A stretch of DNA of 64,000 nucleotides from Saprospiraceae bacterium. GTDB taxonomy: Bacteria; Bacteroidota; Bacteroidia; Chitinophagales; Saprospiraceae. The DNA lies in contig JADKAA010000029.1 in assembly GCA_016715465.1 (NCBI GenBank), positions 2,934,854 to 2,998,853 on the forward strand, read 5' to 3'. The position numbers and the translations under genes were made by a program. Shown piece by piece: positions 52,000 through 62,562 of this stretch. Position 1 is the stretch's first letter. Every line of letters begins with the position of its first letter. Below the pieces are notes generated by a model that did not search any database, had not been told where the DNA came from, and saw nothing but the letters and a program-made list of their open reading frames with translations.

Positions 52000-53244
52000 T
52001 TGGATTCACTTACCCAAATTGTTTTAGGTGCCGCTGTGGGGGAAGTATGCCTGGGCAAACGTCTCGGCAACCGCGCTATGCTTTGGGGTGGTATTGCAGG
52101 CACAATACCGGATCTGGACGTCATCAGCAATTTATGGCTTACGCCACTGCAAGGCCTGGTAGTGCACAGAGGCATATCGCATTCCCTGTTTTTTGCCGTG
52201 TTGTTTTCTTTCCTCATTGCCTGGCTGGTTAAGCGGTATTACGACTCAAATTTATATACCCATAAAGGCATACGAAAACTGGCATCCGGACTGGCGAGTG
52301 TGGGAGTGTTGGCCTTTTTCGGGGGCATGGCCTCGCTGTTTTACTACTTTGAAATTGGCAGCATCGGACTGGCCATAACGACATCTGCTTTGCTCGGCTT
52401 TGGCATTTATGTAGTTTACCGCACCTGGAAATATTATGGACTGGTAGAGGTGCCGATGGACATTAAAATCGACTATAAGTCGTGGTATTTGTTTTTTTTC
52501 ATGACCATTTTTACCCACCCCATCCTCGATTGTTTTACGGTATATGGCACGCAGATCTGGGCACCGTTTTCGGACCAGCGTATCGCGTGGAACAATATCG
52601 CCGTGGCCGATCCGGCGTACACCCTGCCTTTTGGTCTGCTGTTGATTGCCACCTCGTTGTATCAGCGCGGAAGCAGGATGAGGGCCAGGATGAAATTATG
52701 GATGCTGGTTTTCAGTTGTGGTTACATGGCCCTTACTTTTGTCAATAAATATTACATCGATACCCTGGTAGAAAAAACCATGGCAGCGCAGGGCATTAAG
52801 GCCAACCGGTATATGACCAATCCCACCATCCTCAATAACATCCTCTGGTCGGCTACGGTAGAGGCAGACTCTGTGTATTATCAGGGATCCTATTCTCATT
52901 TTGACAAAGAGGCAAAGTTTAAATTTGTTTCCATTCCCAAAAATCACCAGCTACTTGGTGCTGCACTGAATGGGGATAAGACCGTGCGCATTTTGAGATG
53001 GTTTAGCAATGATTATTTTTGTGTATTGAAAAGACAGGATGGCAGACTGCAGATCAATGACATGAGGTACGGAGCTTTCAATGCATCGAATGCCAATCCA
53101 AAGGAAGATGACTTCATTTTTAAATTTATCCTGGAAAAAGACAAAGACGGAAAATTCGGTTTGGCAGGAGAAGCAGGCCGGCCGCCCAAGGGTCAGGAGC
53201 GGGAGATGATGGCCATACTTTTTAAGCGGATTATGGGCATCTGA
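52000..53244 (+). CDS. Membrane-bound metal-dependent hydrolase (YdjM/DUF457 family)
   Basis: This 414-residue protein opens 'MDSLTQIVLGAAVGEVCLGKR' and has the family metal motifs 'GTIPDLDVI' and 'VHRGISHSLFFAVLFSF' (His-Arg-x2-Ser-His), then several membrane helices and another His/Asp segment ('FTHPILDCFTVYG'). Residues ~260-414 are a soluble tail of unknown role. The family is linked to membrane lipids or LexA-regulated genes elsewhere; the substrate is unknown. It uses a TTG start 2 bases after rnc and is probably co-transcribed. Confidence 0.88.
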   Translation: MDSLTQIVLGAAVGEVCLGKRLGNRAMLWGGIAGTIPDLDVISNLWLTPLQGLVVHRGISHSLFFAVLFSFLIAWLVKRYYDSNLYTHKGIRKLASGLASVGVLAFFGGMASLFYYFEIGSIGLAITTSALLGFGIYVVYRTWKYYGLVEVPMDIKIDYKSWYLFFFMTIFTHPILDCFTVYGTQIWAPFSDQRIAWNNIAVADPAYTLPFGLLLIATSLYQRGSRMRARMKLWMLVFSCGYMALTFVNKYYIDTLVEKTMAAQGIKANRYMTNPTILNNILWSATVEADSVYYQGSYSHFDKEAKFKFVSIPKNHQLLGAALNGDKTVRILRWFSNDYFCVLKRQDGRLQINDMRYGAFNASNANPKEDDFIFKFILEKDKDGKFGLAGEAGRPPKGQEREMMAILFKRIMGI

Positions 53245-53340
53245 GGGGGCATTCAAAGTCCCTTTGGCTTAATTACTTATTGAAAATCAATGCTATATAC
53301 ATATTTAACCTCCTGAGTGCAGTAAATTCAATAATTTCCC

Positions 53341-53348
53341 TATCTTTG
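53341..53348 (+). promoter_or_regulatory. -7 box of the rpsF-rpsR-rplI operon
   Basis: TATCTTTG lies 46 bases before the rpsF ATG. No good -33 element is visible. Confidence 0.6.
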
Positions 53349-53394
53349 CGCTCCAAATTAAATTTTTTATAAACCATTAAACTTCAATTAATTA

Positions 53395-53910
53395 ATGAAA
53401 CATTATGAAGTAACTTTCATCGTCGATCCCGTTCTGTCTGGCGATGAAATTAAAGCGGCAGAAAAAGTGTACGAGGAAATGCTCAAAAATGAGGGCTGCA
53501 CCATCGTTCACGTGGATGAAATGGGACTAAAACAGCTGGCATATTCGATCAACAAAAGATCGTCCGGCATTTTTTACTGTATAGAGTTTACATCCGACTC
53601 AGGTACTGTAATATCCAAGCTTGAGTTGGCCCTTAGAAGGGATGAGCGCATCATGCGTTTTCTTTCAATCCAGCTTGACAAGTATGGCATTAAGTACAAC
53701 GCAGACAAACGTGCGGGACTTATTGGCAAGGTGAAGAAAAAGACGAAGGGTAAGCAGGAAGAAGAAGCTAAACCAGACTCTTCAAGACAGTCAGCTTCAA
53801 AAGCTCCGGCAGCACCCCCGGCCCCTGCACCAGTGCCAGCTGAGGTTGTGGCTTCTGAACCAGTAGAAGAGCCCATTGTAGATGCGGTTGAAGAAACTAC
53901 TGAAGAATAA
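53395..53910 (+). CDS. rpsF: 30S ribosomal protein S6 with long C-terminal extension
   Basis: This 171-residue protein has an S6 core of about 110 residues ('HYEVTFIVDPVLSGDEIKA', 'LAYSINKRSSGIFYCIEF', 'RDERIMRFLSIQLDKYGIKY'). A tail of ~55 residues follows, first basic and Lys-rich, then Ala/Pro-rich, then strongly acidic (EPVEEPIVDAVEETTEE). Ordinary S6 proteins are 95-135 residues. It heads the S6-S18-L9 operon. ssb/priB, which sits in this operon in many bacteria, is absent. Confidence 0.96.
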   Translation: MKHYEVTFIVDPVLSGDEIKAAEKVYEEMLKNEGCTIVHVDEMGLKQLAYSINKRSSGIFYCIEFTSDSGTVISKLELALRRDERIMRFLSIQLDKYGIKYNADKRAGLIGKVKKKTKGKQEEEAKPDSSRQSASKAPAAPPAPAPVPAEVVASEPVEEPIVDAVEETTEE

Positions 53911-53939
53911 TTTAATTCATCAATATTAAAACAGAAAAA

Positions 53940-54206
53940 ATGGCTTCTAAAGACGATATAAAATTCTTAAGCAATCCTACCATCGGCAAACAATCTAAGA
54001 AGTATTGCCGATTTAAGAAGTTTGGAATCAAACACATTGATTACAAAGATTCTGATTTCCTTTTGCAGTTCATCAACGAGCAGGGTAAAATCCTTCCCAG
54101 GAGGATTACCGGTAACTCATTGAAGTACCAGAAAAAAGTAGCTGTGGCAGTAAAAAGGGCAAGACACCTTGCCATTCTTCCATTCGTTACCGACTTATTA
54201 AAATAA
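53940..54206 (+). CDS. rpsR: 30S ribosomal protein S18
   Basis: This 88-residue protein has the S18 core 'KYCRFKKFGIKHIDYKDSDFL', 'ILPRRITGNSLKYQKKV' and 'AVKRARHLAILPFV'. The partner of S6 on the small-subunit platform is encoded 29 bases after rpsF. Confidence 0.97.
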   Translation: MASKDDIKFLSNPTIGKQSKKYCRFKKFGIKHIDYKDSDFLLQFINEQGKILPRRITGNSLKYQKKVAVAVKRARHLAILPFVTDLLK

Positions 54207-54226
54207 TTTCTAAAATCGTTTTCAAC

Positions 54227-54673
54227 ATGGATATCATTTTATTAAAAGATATAGATAAACTGGGAGATAAGCACAGCATTGTAAGTGTAAAACCCGGATT
54301 TGGCAGAAATTACCTGATACCTCAAGGGGTAGGCGTGGTTGCCAACGCAGCAAACCGCAAGAAACTAGAAACACTTATTGCCGATGAAGAGGCAAAAGAG
54401 GCTTCAAGACTTGAGGATTACCTGGCACTGGCAGCCCAGTTGGAAGGCCAGACACTTAAAATTGGTGTAAAAGCCGGTACTACAGGTAAAATCTTTGGTA
54501 GCGTGACCAGCGTACAGTTGGCGCAGGCACTGAAAGAACAATTGGGCGTGGATATTGAGCGAAAGAAGATCGTACTTCCGGAAGAGGTGAAGGAACTGGG
54601 AATCTACCAGGCGACCATCAACCTGCACAAAGAAGTGGTAAGAAAGATCGCTTTCGAATTGATCGCCGAGTAA
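54227..54673 (+). CDS. rplI: 50S ribosomal protein L9
   Basis: This 148-residue two-domain protein has the N-terminal 'MDIILLKDIDKLGDKHSIVSV' with 'GFGRNYLIPQGVGVVA', a connecting helix, and a C-terminal domain ending 'INLHKEVVRKIAFELIAE'. It is the last gene of the operon, followed by a strong terminator. Confidence 0.97.
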   Translation: MDIILLKDIDKLGDKHSIVSVKPGFGRNYLIPQGVGVVANAANRKKLETLIADEEAKEASRLEDYLALAAQLEGQTLKIGVKAGTTGKIFGSVTSVQLAQALKEQLGVDIERKKIVLPEEVKELGIYQATINLHKEVVRKIAFELIAE

Positions 54674-54696
54674 ATTTTATGAAAGCGTAAACCAAG

Positions 54697-54730
54697 AAGC
54701 CCTCGCAATCACGGGGGCTTTTTTTATTTT
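54697..54730 (+). terminator. Terminator after rplI
   Basis: The 9-bp stem AAGCCCTCG / CGGGGGCTT (one G-T pair) with a 6-base loop is followed by an unbroken T run and ATTTT. Confidence 0.9.
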
Positions 54731-54765
54731 ACCCGGATTAGCAGAGAAAGGCCATTACCATTTAT

Positions 54766-54773
54766 TAAATTTG
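54766..54773 (+). promoter_or_regulatory. -7 box upstream of rlmD
   Basis: TAAATTTG fits TAnnTTTG. It lies 33 bases before the ATG at 54807 and overlaps a TTG that an automatic caller might take as the start. Confidence 0.5.
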
Positions 54774-54806
54774 TTTGATGCACCAGGATGCATAGAAGAC
54801 TTACCA

Positions 54807-56225
54807 ATGGGTAGAAAGAAAAGAAATAAAAGAATCGTTGAAAATGTATTGGTCACCGGCATAGCCGAAAAGGGCTTGTCTGTGGGTCGTTCTGCCGAAG
54901 GCGAGGTGTTTTTCATCGAAGATGCCGTACCCGGTGATGTGGTCAATGTTGTGGTCATTCGCAAGAAGAAAAACCACAGCCTGTGCAGGGTGGTCACTAC
55001 GGTGACTTACTCAGAAGAAAGGACAACCCCTTTTTGCAAACACTTTTACCATTGTGGCGGCTGTAAGTGGCAGAATCTGAAATACGATTCCCAGACAAAA
55101 TACAAATTCATCAAGATCGTAAATGCCATGCGCAGGATCGGTAAGATGGATACCGAAGGCATCATTCACACCGTGCGCTACAGCAAGGACATCCGCTATT
55201 ACCGCAACAAACTCGAATTTACTTTTAGTGATAAAAGGTGGCTGACGCCGGAAGAGATAGAAAATGAAGGTTTTATTGAGAGTGAGCCTGCCCTCGGCTT
55301 TCACCGGCCCAGTTCCTTCAATAAGGTCCTCAACTTGGAAGAGTGTCACCTGCAAAACGACCTGTCCAACGACATCCGCAACCACCTTAGGGATTTTTGC
55401 GTGGCTAAACAACTTTCATTTTATAATCCCTATACCCACGAATGCATGATGCGCAACATCGTGGTCCGAAACACCCTGGAGGGAGACTGGATGCTGCTGG
55501 TGGTATTTGGTAAGGACGACATGAAAAAAATTAAGCTGGTGATGGAAGAAATGAAAGAAAAATTTCCTTTCATCACTTCCCTCATGTACACGGTAAACCC
55601 CAAGTTCAACGATACCATTTACGACCTGGAGGTACATTGTTATCACGGCAAGCCCTACATTGTGGAAAAACTGGGAGACATCCGCTATAAAATAGGACCC
55701 AAATCATTTTTCCAAACCAACAGCGAAGGGGCAAAGATCCTCTTTGATTATGTGGTGGAATACGCTGGTTTTCAGGGAAAGGAAAACGTGTATGACCTAT
55801 ACACCGGACTGGGCAGCATAGCTTTGTATATCGCGTCGAAAGTAAAACAGGTCACCGGAATTGAAGAGATACCTGAAGCCATCGATGATGCCCGGGTGAA
55901 CTGTGACTTCAACCAGATTCACAACGCCGAATTTTATGCGGGAGACGTAAAAGACATCCTCAATCAGGACTTTGTGGAAAAACACGGAAAACCCGATGTG
56001 ATCATCACCGATCCGCCGCGGGCTGGTATGTCAGAAAAAGTCATTGAGACCCTATTGGCAGTTGCGGCACCTAAGATTGTATATGTGAGTTGCAATCCCG
56101 ATACCCAGGCCAGAGACTGTTTGTTGCTCAGCGAAAAATATCAGGTGGTAAAAATGCAGCCCGTCGATATGTTTCCTCATACCAATCATATCGAAAACGT
56201 GGCTTTACTCGTTTTAAAGCAATAA
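54807..56225 (+). CDS. rlmD: 23S rRNA (uracil-C5)-methyltransferase RlmD
   Basis: This is a ~472-residue RlmD/RumA-type SAM-dependent enzyme acting on 23S rRNA uracil. An N-terminal TRAM domain ('VTGIAEKGLSVGRSAEGEVFF') precedes a 4Fe-4S cluster motif ('CKHFYHCGGCKWQNLKY'). The methyltransferase domain has 'NVYDLYTGLGSIALYIA' (SAM), 'VIITDPPRAGM' and the catalytic Cys in 'KIVYVSCNPDTQARD'. I choose the ATG at 54807 because the promoter box overlaps the earlier TTG start and the basic 'MGRKKRNKRI' is typical. RlmD and RlmCD subtypes cannot be told apart here. Confidence 0.93.
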   Translation: MGRKKRNKRIVENVLVTGIAEKGLSVGRSAEGEVFFIEDAVPGDVVNVVVIRKKKNHSLCRVVTTVTYSEERTTPFCKHFYHCGGCKWQNLKYDSQTKYKFIKIVNAMRRIGKMDTEGIIHTVRYSKDIRYYRNKLEFTFSDKRWLTPEEIENEGFIESEPALGFHRPSSFNKVLNLEECHLQNDLSNDIRNHLRDFCVAKQLSFYNPYTHECMMRNIVVRNTLEGDWMLLVVFGKDDMKKIKLVMEEMKEKFPFITSLMYTVNPKFNDTIYDLEVHCYHGKPYIVEKLGDIRYKIGPKSFFQTNSEGAKILFDYVVEYAGFQGKENVYDLYTGLGSIALYIASKVKQVTGIEEIPEAIDDARVNCDFNQIHNAEFYAGDVKDILNQDFVEKHGKPDVIITDPPRAGMSEKVIETLLAVAAPKIVYVSCNPDTQARDCLLLSEKYQVVKMQPVDMFPHTNHIENVALLVLKQ

Positions 56226-56234
56226 GCTTTTGAC

Positions 56235-56636
56235 TTGAATGTAACACAGACTGGTTTCAGGGTTAAAGATGTATTGGCCTACGCTGCGGTGTTAGCCATG
56301 TTTGTTGGCCTTGTACTTTCACGGACCGTTTACAGCATTGGTTTGTTGTTCATAGCAATTTACTGGATTACCGATGTCAGGATTTCCCTGTCCTTATGGA
56401 AAAAGCCCTGGTTTCTGTCCATGCTGGCGATGGCACTTGTGGCACTTGTGGTCGATGTGATTCAGGGTGCCGGGGTGGACAAGGTTTTTTTCATCAAACT
56501 TTCGTTGCCTTTATTTCCCTTGTTTTTTCACTTTTCGACCCGATGTGAAAAAATTGACTTACCTGGCCTATGTGGTCATGGCCGTGCTCTTTGTCACGGC
56601 GTGTCAATCCCTCTGGCAATATTATGTAAGTTTTGA
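56235..56636 (+). CDS. O-antigen ligase-like membrane protein, N-terminal part (frame broken)
   Basis: This part has three hydrophobic helices ('LAYAAVLAMFVGLVLSRTVYSIGLL', written with a break at VLS, and 'WFLSMLAMALVALVVDVI') before the frame goes wrong in a T6 run (56523-56528). With five Ts it would read '...LPLFPLFFTFRPDVKKLTYLAYVV' and continue into the next frame. It starts 9 bases after rlmD. Confidence 0.75.
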   Translation: MNVTQTGFRVKDVLAYAAVLAMFVGLVLSRTVYSIGLLFIAIYWITDVRISLSLWKKPWFLSMLAMALVALVVDVIQGAGVDKVFFIKLSLPLFPLFFHFSTRCEKIDLPGLCGHGRALCHGVSIPLAILCKF

Positions 56637-57468
56637 GGAAAGCAACAAAGGATATGGCGAAGCGCGCGTGATGCAGGTTGGTTTGTACAGCGACCACATT
56701 CGCATCAGTGTGGCCATGGCCCTGAGCACAGTGATGGCCTGGCACGCGGGCATGGTCAACGGTAAAAGATGGCATAAGGTCATGGTGTATGGTTATATCT
56801 TGTTTCAGTTGGCCTACCTGCACATCCTTACCGCCAGAACGGGTCTGGTGGTCTTATACATAGGCATGTTTGTGCTGGCCTTAGCCTATATCGCGCAATA
56901 TGGCAAAAAATTTATACCCCTGGGTATTGGCATGCTGATGTTGATGCCGGTGCTGGCTTACTGGTTTATACCCTCTTTTTACAACCGCGTGGGTTTTGCA
57001 CGCTATGATTTTGGGTATTACAGCAAGCAGGAATACCGGCAGGGATCAAGTGACGGCTTTCGTTATTATTCCATCCTCTCCGGTATAGAAGCTTTTCGCA
57101 GCGAGCCGTTGACCGGTGTGGGTTTTAAGGGCCTGCATGAGGTAAATGGCCAATGGTTTCGCACCCACTTTCCGGAAATCAGGGATGAAGAGGTCATCCA
57201 ACCCAGCAGTGCATTTGTATTGCATGGTGCAGCGGCGGGCATCCTGGGATTGTTGGTATTTTTATCTTTTTCCCTGTTGCCTCTTACGGAGCGCAGTTTG
57301 TGGGGCAACCGGTACTTTTTGGCCATTTATGCAGCCCTTAGCGCTACCTGGCTTTTTGAGATACTGCCCGAAAACCAATACGGCATCTTTGTGGTGGGTT
57401 TTTTCCTGTCGTGGGCCTGGTGGGTTGCAGAAAGCAGCATGCTCGAAAAAAATGAAAATAACAATTAA
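56467..57468 (+). CDS. O-antigen ligase-like membrane protein, C-terminal part (frame broken)
   Basis: Multiple membrane helices are present, and the Wzy_C/O-antigen-ligase-type periplasmic loop contains 'RQGSSDGFRYYSILSGIEAFRSEPLTGVGFKGL' (read in two parts around the second Ser). This is like the 'R..W..gl..f...P..G.G' signature of WaaL/Wzy polymerases. Joined to the upstream frame it makes ~410 residues. It probably ligates or polymerises a surface glycan. No other glycan genes are adjacent. Confidence 0.75.
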   Translation: MPGWTRFFSSNFRCLYFPCFFTFRPDVKKLTYLAYVVMAVLFVTACQSLWQYYVSFEESNKGYGEARVMQVGLYSDHIRISVAMALSTVMAWHAGMVNGKRWHKVMVYGYILFQLAYLHILTARTGLVVLYIGMFVLALAYIAQYGKKFIPLGIGMLMLMPVLAYWFIPSFYNRVGFARYDFGYYSKQEYRQGSSDGFRYYSILSGIEAFRSEPLTGVGFKGLHEVNGQWFRTHFPEIRDEEVIQPSSAFVLHGAAAGILGLLVFLSFSLLPLTERSLWGNRYFLAIYAALSATWLFEILPENQYGIFVVGFFLSWAWWVAESSMLEKNENNN

Positions 57469-57508
57469 GATTAAATTAAGAAACCCGGAAGGGTAAGCCG
57501 GAGTCTTA

Positions 57509-57541
57509 TTGACAATAAACCAAAGGAAAAAAGTATCTTTG
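57509..57541 (+). promoter_or_regulatory. Promoter of the skp/ompH pair
   Basis: TTGACA at 57509 and TATCTTTG at 57534-57541, 22 bases apart, precede the ATG at 57574 by 32 bases. Confidence 0.65.
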
Positions 57542-57573
57542 GGACGTTTTTCAAAAACACAAAAATTGAATCC

Positions 57574-58083
57574 ATGATGAGGAAATTATTTTTTTTAGTA
57601 TTGCTTGCATTTACCGTTTCGTCTATGTCTGCCCAGCGTATTGCCATTGTAGACATCAATGCCATCCTATCCGAGATGAGTGACTATAAAGCGGCGCAGA
57701 AAGAACTTGATGAAGTGGCAGCCGGCTGGAGGCAGGAAATATCCAAAGAGCAGGACAAGGTAAAGTCGCTGTACAACAAATATCAGGCAGAGCAGGTTTT
57801 GCTCACCGACGACATCAAGAAACAAAGGGAAGAAGAGATTGTAGCCAAAGAAACCGAAGTTCGGGAAATGCAGAAGCGCAGGTTCGGACCTGAAGGAGAC
57901 CTGTTTAAGAAGCGCCAGCAAATGGTAGCTCCTATCCAGGACAAGGTATTTGCGGCCATTGAAAATTATGCCGCAGAGCGGGGCTTCGACCTGATCTTCG
58001 ACAAGGCCGGATCAGCAGGTCTGTTGTTTGTTAAACCGGAGTTTGATAAGACAGAAGAAGTCCGTAAAAAAATAGGAAAGTAA
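57574..58083 (+). CDS. OmpH/Skp family periplasmic chaperone, copy 1
   Basis: This 169-residue protein has a signal peptide ending SMSAQ. The OmpH-family tentacle coiled coil spans ~35-110 ('YKAAQKELDEVAAGWRQEI', 'EEEIVAKETEVREMQKRRFG'), and the C-terminal strand block is 'RGFDLIFDKAGSAGLLFV'. Skp proteins hold unfolded outer-membrane proteins in the periplasm. A second paralogue follows after 45 bases; tandem skp genes are usual in Bacteroidota. Confidence 0.92.
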   Translation: MMRKLFFLVLLAFTVSSMSAQRIAIVDINAILSEMSDYKAAQKELDEVAAGWRQEISKEQDKVKSLYNKYQAEQVLLTDDIKKQREEEIVAKETEVREMQKRRFGPEGDLFKKRQQMVAPIQDKVFAAIENYAAERGFDLIFDKAGSAGLLFVKPEFDKTEEVRKKIGK

Positions 58084-58128
58084 TTGGCGACTGCCAATGC
58101 AATTATAACTCAATAGAAATAAAACGAA

Positions 58129-58640
58129 ATGATGATTTTTAAGAAATATGTAGTGACTATGGCGATGGTATTGCTGGCCTTTGGCAGTGAGGCACAGCAA
58201 TTGAAGGTGGGTTACATCAATACCCAGGAACTTATCCTGCTTATGCCAGAGGTGAAGACAGCCAACGATTCCATCCAGGCTACACGCCAGCGGGTAGAAG
58301 GCAGAATCAAATCCATGGTAGATGAACTCCGGCTCAAGGCCGTAAACCTGGAGAAGCGCAAGAATGACATTGCCCCGGTACAATATGACAAAGAGGTGCA
58401 ATTGCTTGAGGCCGAAGAAAAAAGATCGGGGAATTTGAACAGCTCGGCCAGCAGGAACTTACGCTGACATCAGAAGGCCTTTTTAATCCCATTCAGAACA
58501 AGATCAACCTGGCCATCAAAGAAGTGGCTGCTGCAGAGGGTTACGGGTATGTAATCGACGCTGCCCAAGGTGCAGTGCTTTATGCGGATCCGGCTGTCAA
58601 CCTGCTGGAAAAAGTAAAAGCGATCTTACTTAAGAAATGA
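58129..58640 (+). CDS. OmpH/Skp family periplasmic chaperone, copy 2 (frame broken)
   Basis: The signal peptide ends FGSEAQ, followed by 'LKVGYINTQELILLMPEVKTA' and a coiled coil. The frame stops at 58467 because an A6 run (58418-58423) is one A short. With it, the protein continues 'EKKIGEFEQLGQQELTLTSEG' to 'GYGYVIDAAQGAVLYADPAVN' and ends at 58640, 170 residues like copy 1. Its stop overlaps the next start (ATGA). Confidence 0.9.
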
Positions 58641-59752
58641 TTTTGGCTAATAAAGAACAGGATAGCCCTGCACATACCCAAAGTTGCATAAGACTTTTGG
58701 TACGTGGCAGGGCATTCCTTTTTATTTTACTTTTTGTATCTGCCAGTCTTAGTGCGCAATACAAATATGAAGCGGTATTTCCCAACCTCCGCGAACAAGA
58801 TCTGTATGAAGCGGTAAGACTCGGGTATACGCCCGATACGTTACTCGATTATGGCGTAGCAAGGGATACTCTTTTTTTGCGCATCGATGCAGTGGATCGT
58901 TTTCTTTCATGCATCTATACGGGCATGACGCTTTATATCCCTGAGGGGCAGGATCCTACGCAAGCGGTATTTCTCAATGGCATAGCCGATGGCATCAATA
59001 CGGAGCATGTATATCCCCAGGGTTTTGGACTTAACGATCAGCCTGCACAGGGTGACATGCATAACCTGTTTCCGGCAAGGATAAAGACCAATTCCGACCG
59101 GGCCAACCGTCCTTTCGGAGAGAGTCCGGATCCATCTACGGAGCGGTGGTATCTCGACAAAATGGAGATGGCCAATAAGCCGGCAACGATGATCGATGCT
59201 TATAGTGAATTAGGTTCAGCAGGGCAATTTGAGCCGCGCGAAAGGTGAAGGGAGACATCGCCAGGTCGATGTTTTACATCTATACCATTTACCGCGAATT
59301 GGTAGCGCCCGAAGACCCCAATTATTTTCCGCTGCAGGTCGCTACCTTGTGTCAGTGGCATCTGGCAGACCCTGTGGATGAAAGGAGTGGAAACCGCTCC
59401 TGAAAAATTGCTGCCTACCAAGCTGGCAAAGCCAATCCCTTTGTGCTGGACTGCAGTCTTGCGTCGCGGATGTATTGCAACGGGGTGAGGCAGGCTTGTG
59501 CGCTTTTGCGCCAAAGGAAGTAAGTATCGCATGCTGAAATGACCTATGATGTTTCCAAGGGAGTTTTGTATGCCCATGGTGAGGATATCCGGTCAATACA
59601 TTTTGGATATCTTTGGAAGGCTTCGAATAAGTTGTGCGGATGCTTGTGGATCCATGGATTTGTCTGGCCTTGAGTCGGGTCTTTATTTTGCGGTGGCTGC
59701 TGGCATCGATGGCGGTAAGATCGGCACGATGAAGATGGTGGTGCTGAGGTAG
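58637..59752 (+). pseudogene. Secreted endonuclease I with type IX secretion signal, several frameshifts
   Basis: The first frame (to 59248) has a signal segment ending SLSAQ and the endonuclease I/EndA core: 'NTEHVYPQGF', 'DMHNLFPARIKTNSDRANRPFGE' (catalytic His and metal-binding Asn). One base further, the sequence continues as 'VKGDIARSMFYIYTIYRELV...LCQWHLADPVDE', and after another break as 'KIAAYQAGKANPFVLDC', all family motifs. The last frame ends 'LSGLESGLYFAVA...GTMKMVVLR', a type A sorting domain for type IX secretion. It is probably an exported, cell-surface or secreted nuclease. At least three indels separate the pieces; error is likely. Confidence 0.85.
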
Positions 59753-59863
59753 TTTTTTAATGATATGGTTTGGTGTTTTTTGGCTTTACCCGTATGGGAG
59801 AAAATAAGCTATTGCTCATGACGCTTCGATGTCCGGTTTGAATTCATTGACAAAAGCTAAACT

Positions 59864-59897
59864 CTCCCTCTGGAGGGAGTACCCCGCTATGCGGGGG
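59864..59897. repeat. Short inverted repeats (CTCCCT/AGGGAG and CCCCGC/GCGGGG)
   Basis: CTCCCTC-TGG-AGGGAG and CCCCGCTATGCGGGG lie next to each other, and a related 'CCCCCTCCTGCGGGGAG' occurs near 60005-60022. These are small intergenic hairpins in the gap between endA and the gltX-side genes (59753-59973), which holds no gene. Confidence 0.6.
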
Positions 59898-59973
59898 GAG
59901 GGATGAAAGGGACAAAATCATTAATTAGGTTATTCGCGAAGAGATTCTACCTTGGTCCTCCCCCGTCTTCCAG

Positions 59974-60195
59974 TTAATTTTCATTGGAAAATTTACTGAA
60001 TCCACCCCCTCCTGCGGGGAGTTTTGGAGTGTCTTTGTCCTTTTTTTCGTCTTCTTCGACTTTTTTATTCAGGAACTCGTTGAGTTTTTCGATGCTGTAA
60101 TTGGTTTCCATTTCTCCGAAGGAGTTGATGCTGATCTCGAAGCCTTTGAGTTCGCTGGACGTCGGCTTTGTCTTTTTTGGTGAATTTTTTTGGCA

Positions 60196-60196
<1 letters not shown>
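59974..60196 (-). CDS. Small conserved Bacteroidota protein ('ELKGFEI' family), frame broken
   Basis: It starts 'MPKKFTKKDKAD' overlapping the gltX stop (TGATG). A frameshift near 60160 separates this from the conserved body 'SSELKGFEISINSFGEMETNY', 'SIEKLNEFLNKKV', which runs to a TAA at 59974-59976 with an acidic/Lys tail and 'LPAGGGGFSKFSNEN'. I recall similar ~60-75 residue proteins in many Bacteroidota; the function is unknown. It is probably co-transcribed with gltX. Confidence 0.65.
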
Positions 60197-61683
<1,487 letters not shown>

Positions 61684-62331
61684 GATTGATACTTAAACGC
61701 AAGCCGCGGTAAAATGGGCAGCGTATGGCAAAATTTAGTAAAAAAAGACGGATTTTGAAAGTCCCAGAGGCAGAAAGGCCGGAGCGGGGCATATCCAACC
61801 CGGTGGCAATACCACAGCGGGATTACATTATGGAAATCAGAACAGGGCTTATAAATTAAATGGCAATGTGTGCCGGGTGAAAACAAAATATTTAATTATT
61901 TAGATTCAAAACATATATTTGGATTGGTAATCGCTTGACCTGCAATTATATGGAAAAAATGACCCATCGCAGCCGGTTTCACTTTTACCAGTGTTTTACG
62001 ATCTTGGAAATGAAAGCGAAGCACTGATACGGCTTAAGTTTTCATCCAGGATCGTTTTATCGGCCTTACTTCGACGGAAGGTGTGGCCAAGCGCCAGGGT
62101 CCTGCGCGATTTAAGGTCGGCGAAGCCATTTGAGATTTGGTAATATTTTGTCCTTGATTTTAGGAGGTGGAGCAGTGACTTATGTCGCCGATTTCCTATA
62201 AGGGGGATGAAAGACCAAATGATGGTTTGCAAGTTGGCAAACAGGGGTATAATTGGGCTTTTACCGGTAATAGCTATAACGAGTGGAAAGATATGAAGCG
62301 GAGAAATTAAAAATTGCATTAGTTTTGTTTT
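61684..62331. other. Intergenic region with no recognised gene
   Basis: I see no gene-like frame. A ~40-base segment at 62091-62131 (GCGCCAGGGTCCTGCGCGAT and onward) is similar to 62819-62855. A 107-codon minus-strand frame here has no recognisable features. Confidence 0.5.
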
Positions 62332-62556
62332 ATGAGCAGAAAAATAGAATTAACCGCAGTAATCGAAAAGGAGGACAATATGTACATAGCTTTTTGTCCT
62401 GAACTTGATATTGCCAGCCAGGGCGATACGCATGACGAGGCCAAAGCTAATCTTGTTGAAGCACTTGAATTATTTTATGAGACTGCATCCAAAACCGAAA
62501 TATCTAAAAGATTGCACAACGAACTGCAAATTTCCAGAGTGACTGTTAACATCTAG
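62332..62556 (+). CDS. hicB: HicB family antitoxin
   Basis: This 74-residue protein has the HicB-type fold: 'LTAVIEKEDNMYIAFCPELDIASQGDTHDEA' (read in two strands) and 'KANLVEALELFYE'. HicB neutralises the HicA mRNA interferase and often represses the operon. It lacks a C-terminal DNA-binding domain, as in short HicB forms. The hicA remnant follows after 6 bases. Confidence 0.88.
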   Translation: MSRKIELTAVIEKEDNMYIAFCPELDIASQGDTHDEAKANLVEALELFYETASKTEISKRLHNELQISRVTVNI

Positions 62557-62562
62557 TTTTGT

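Noticed and set aside
61996..62319. 107-codon minus-strand frame between gltX and hicB
   Set aside because: It has no recognisable domain and includes the diverged 40-bp repeat; not supported as a gene.
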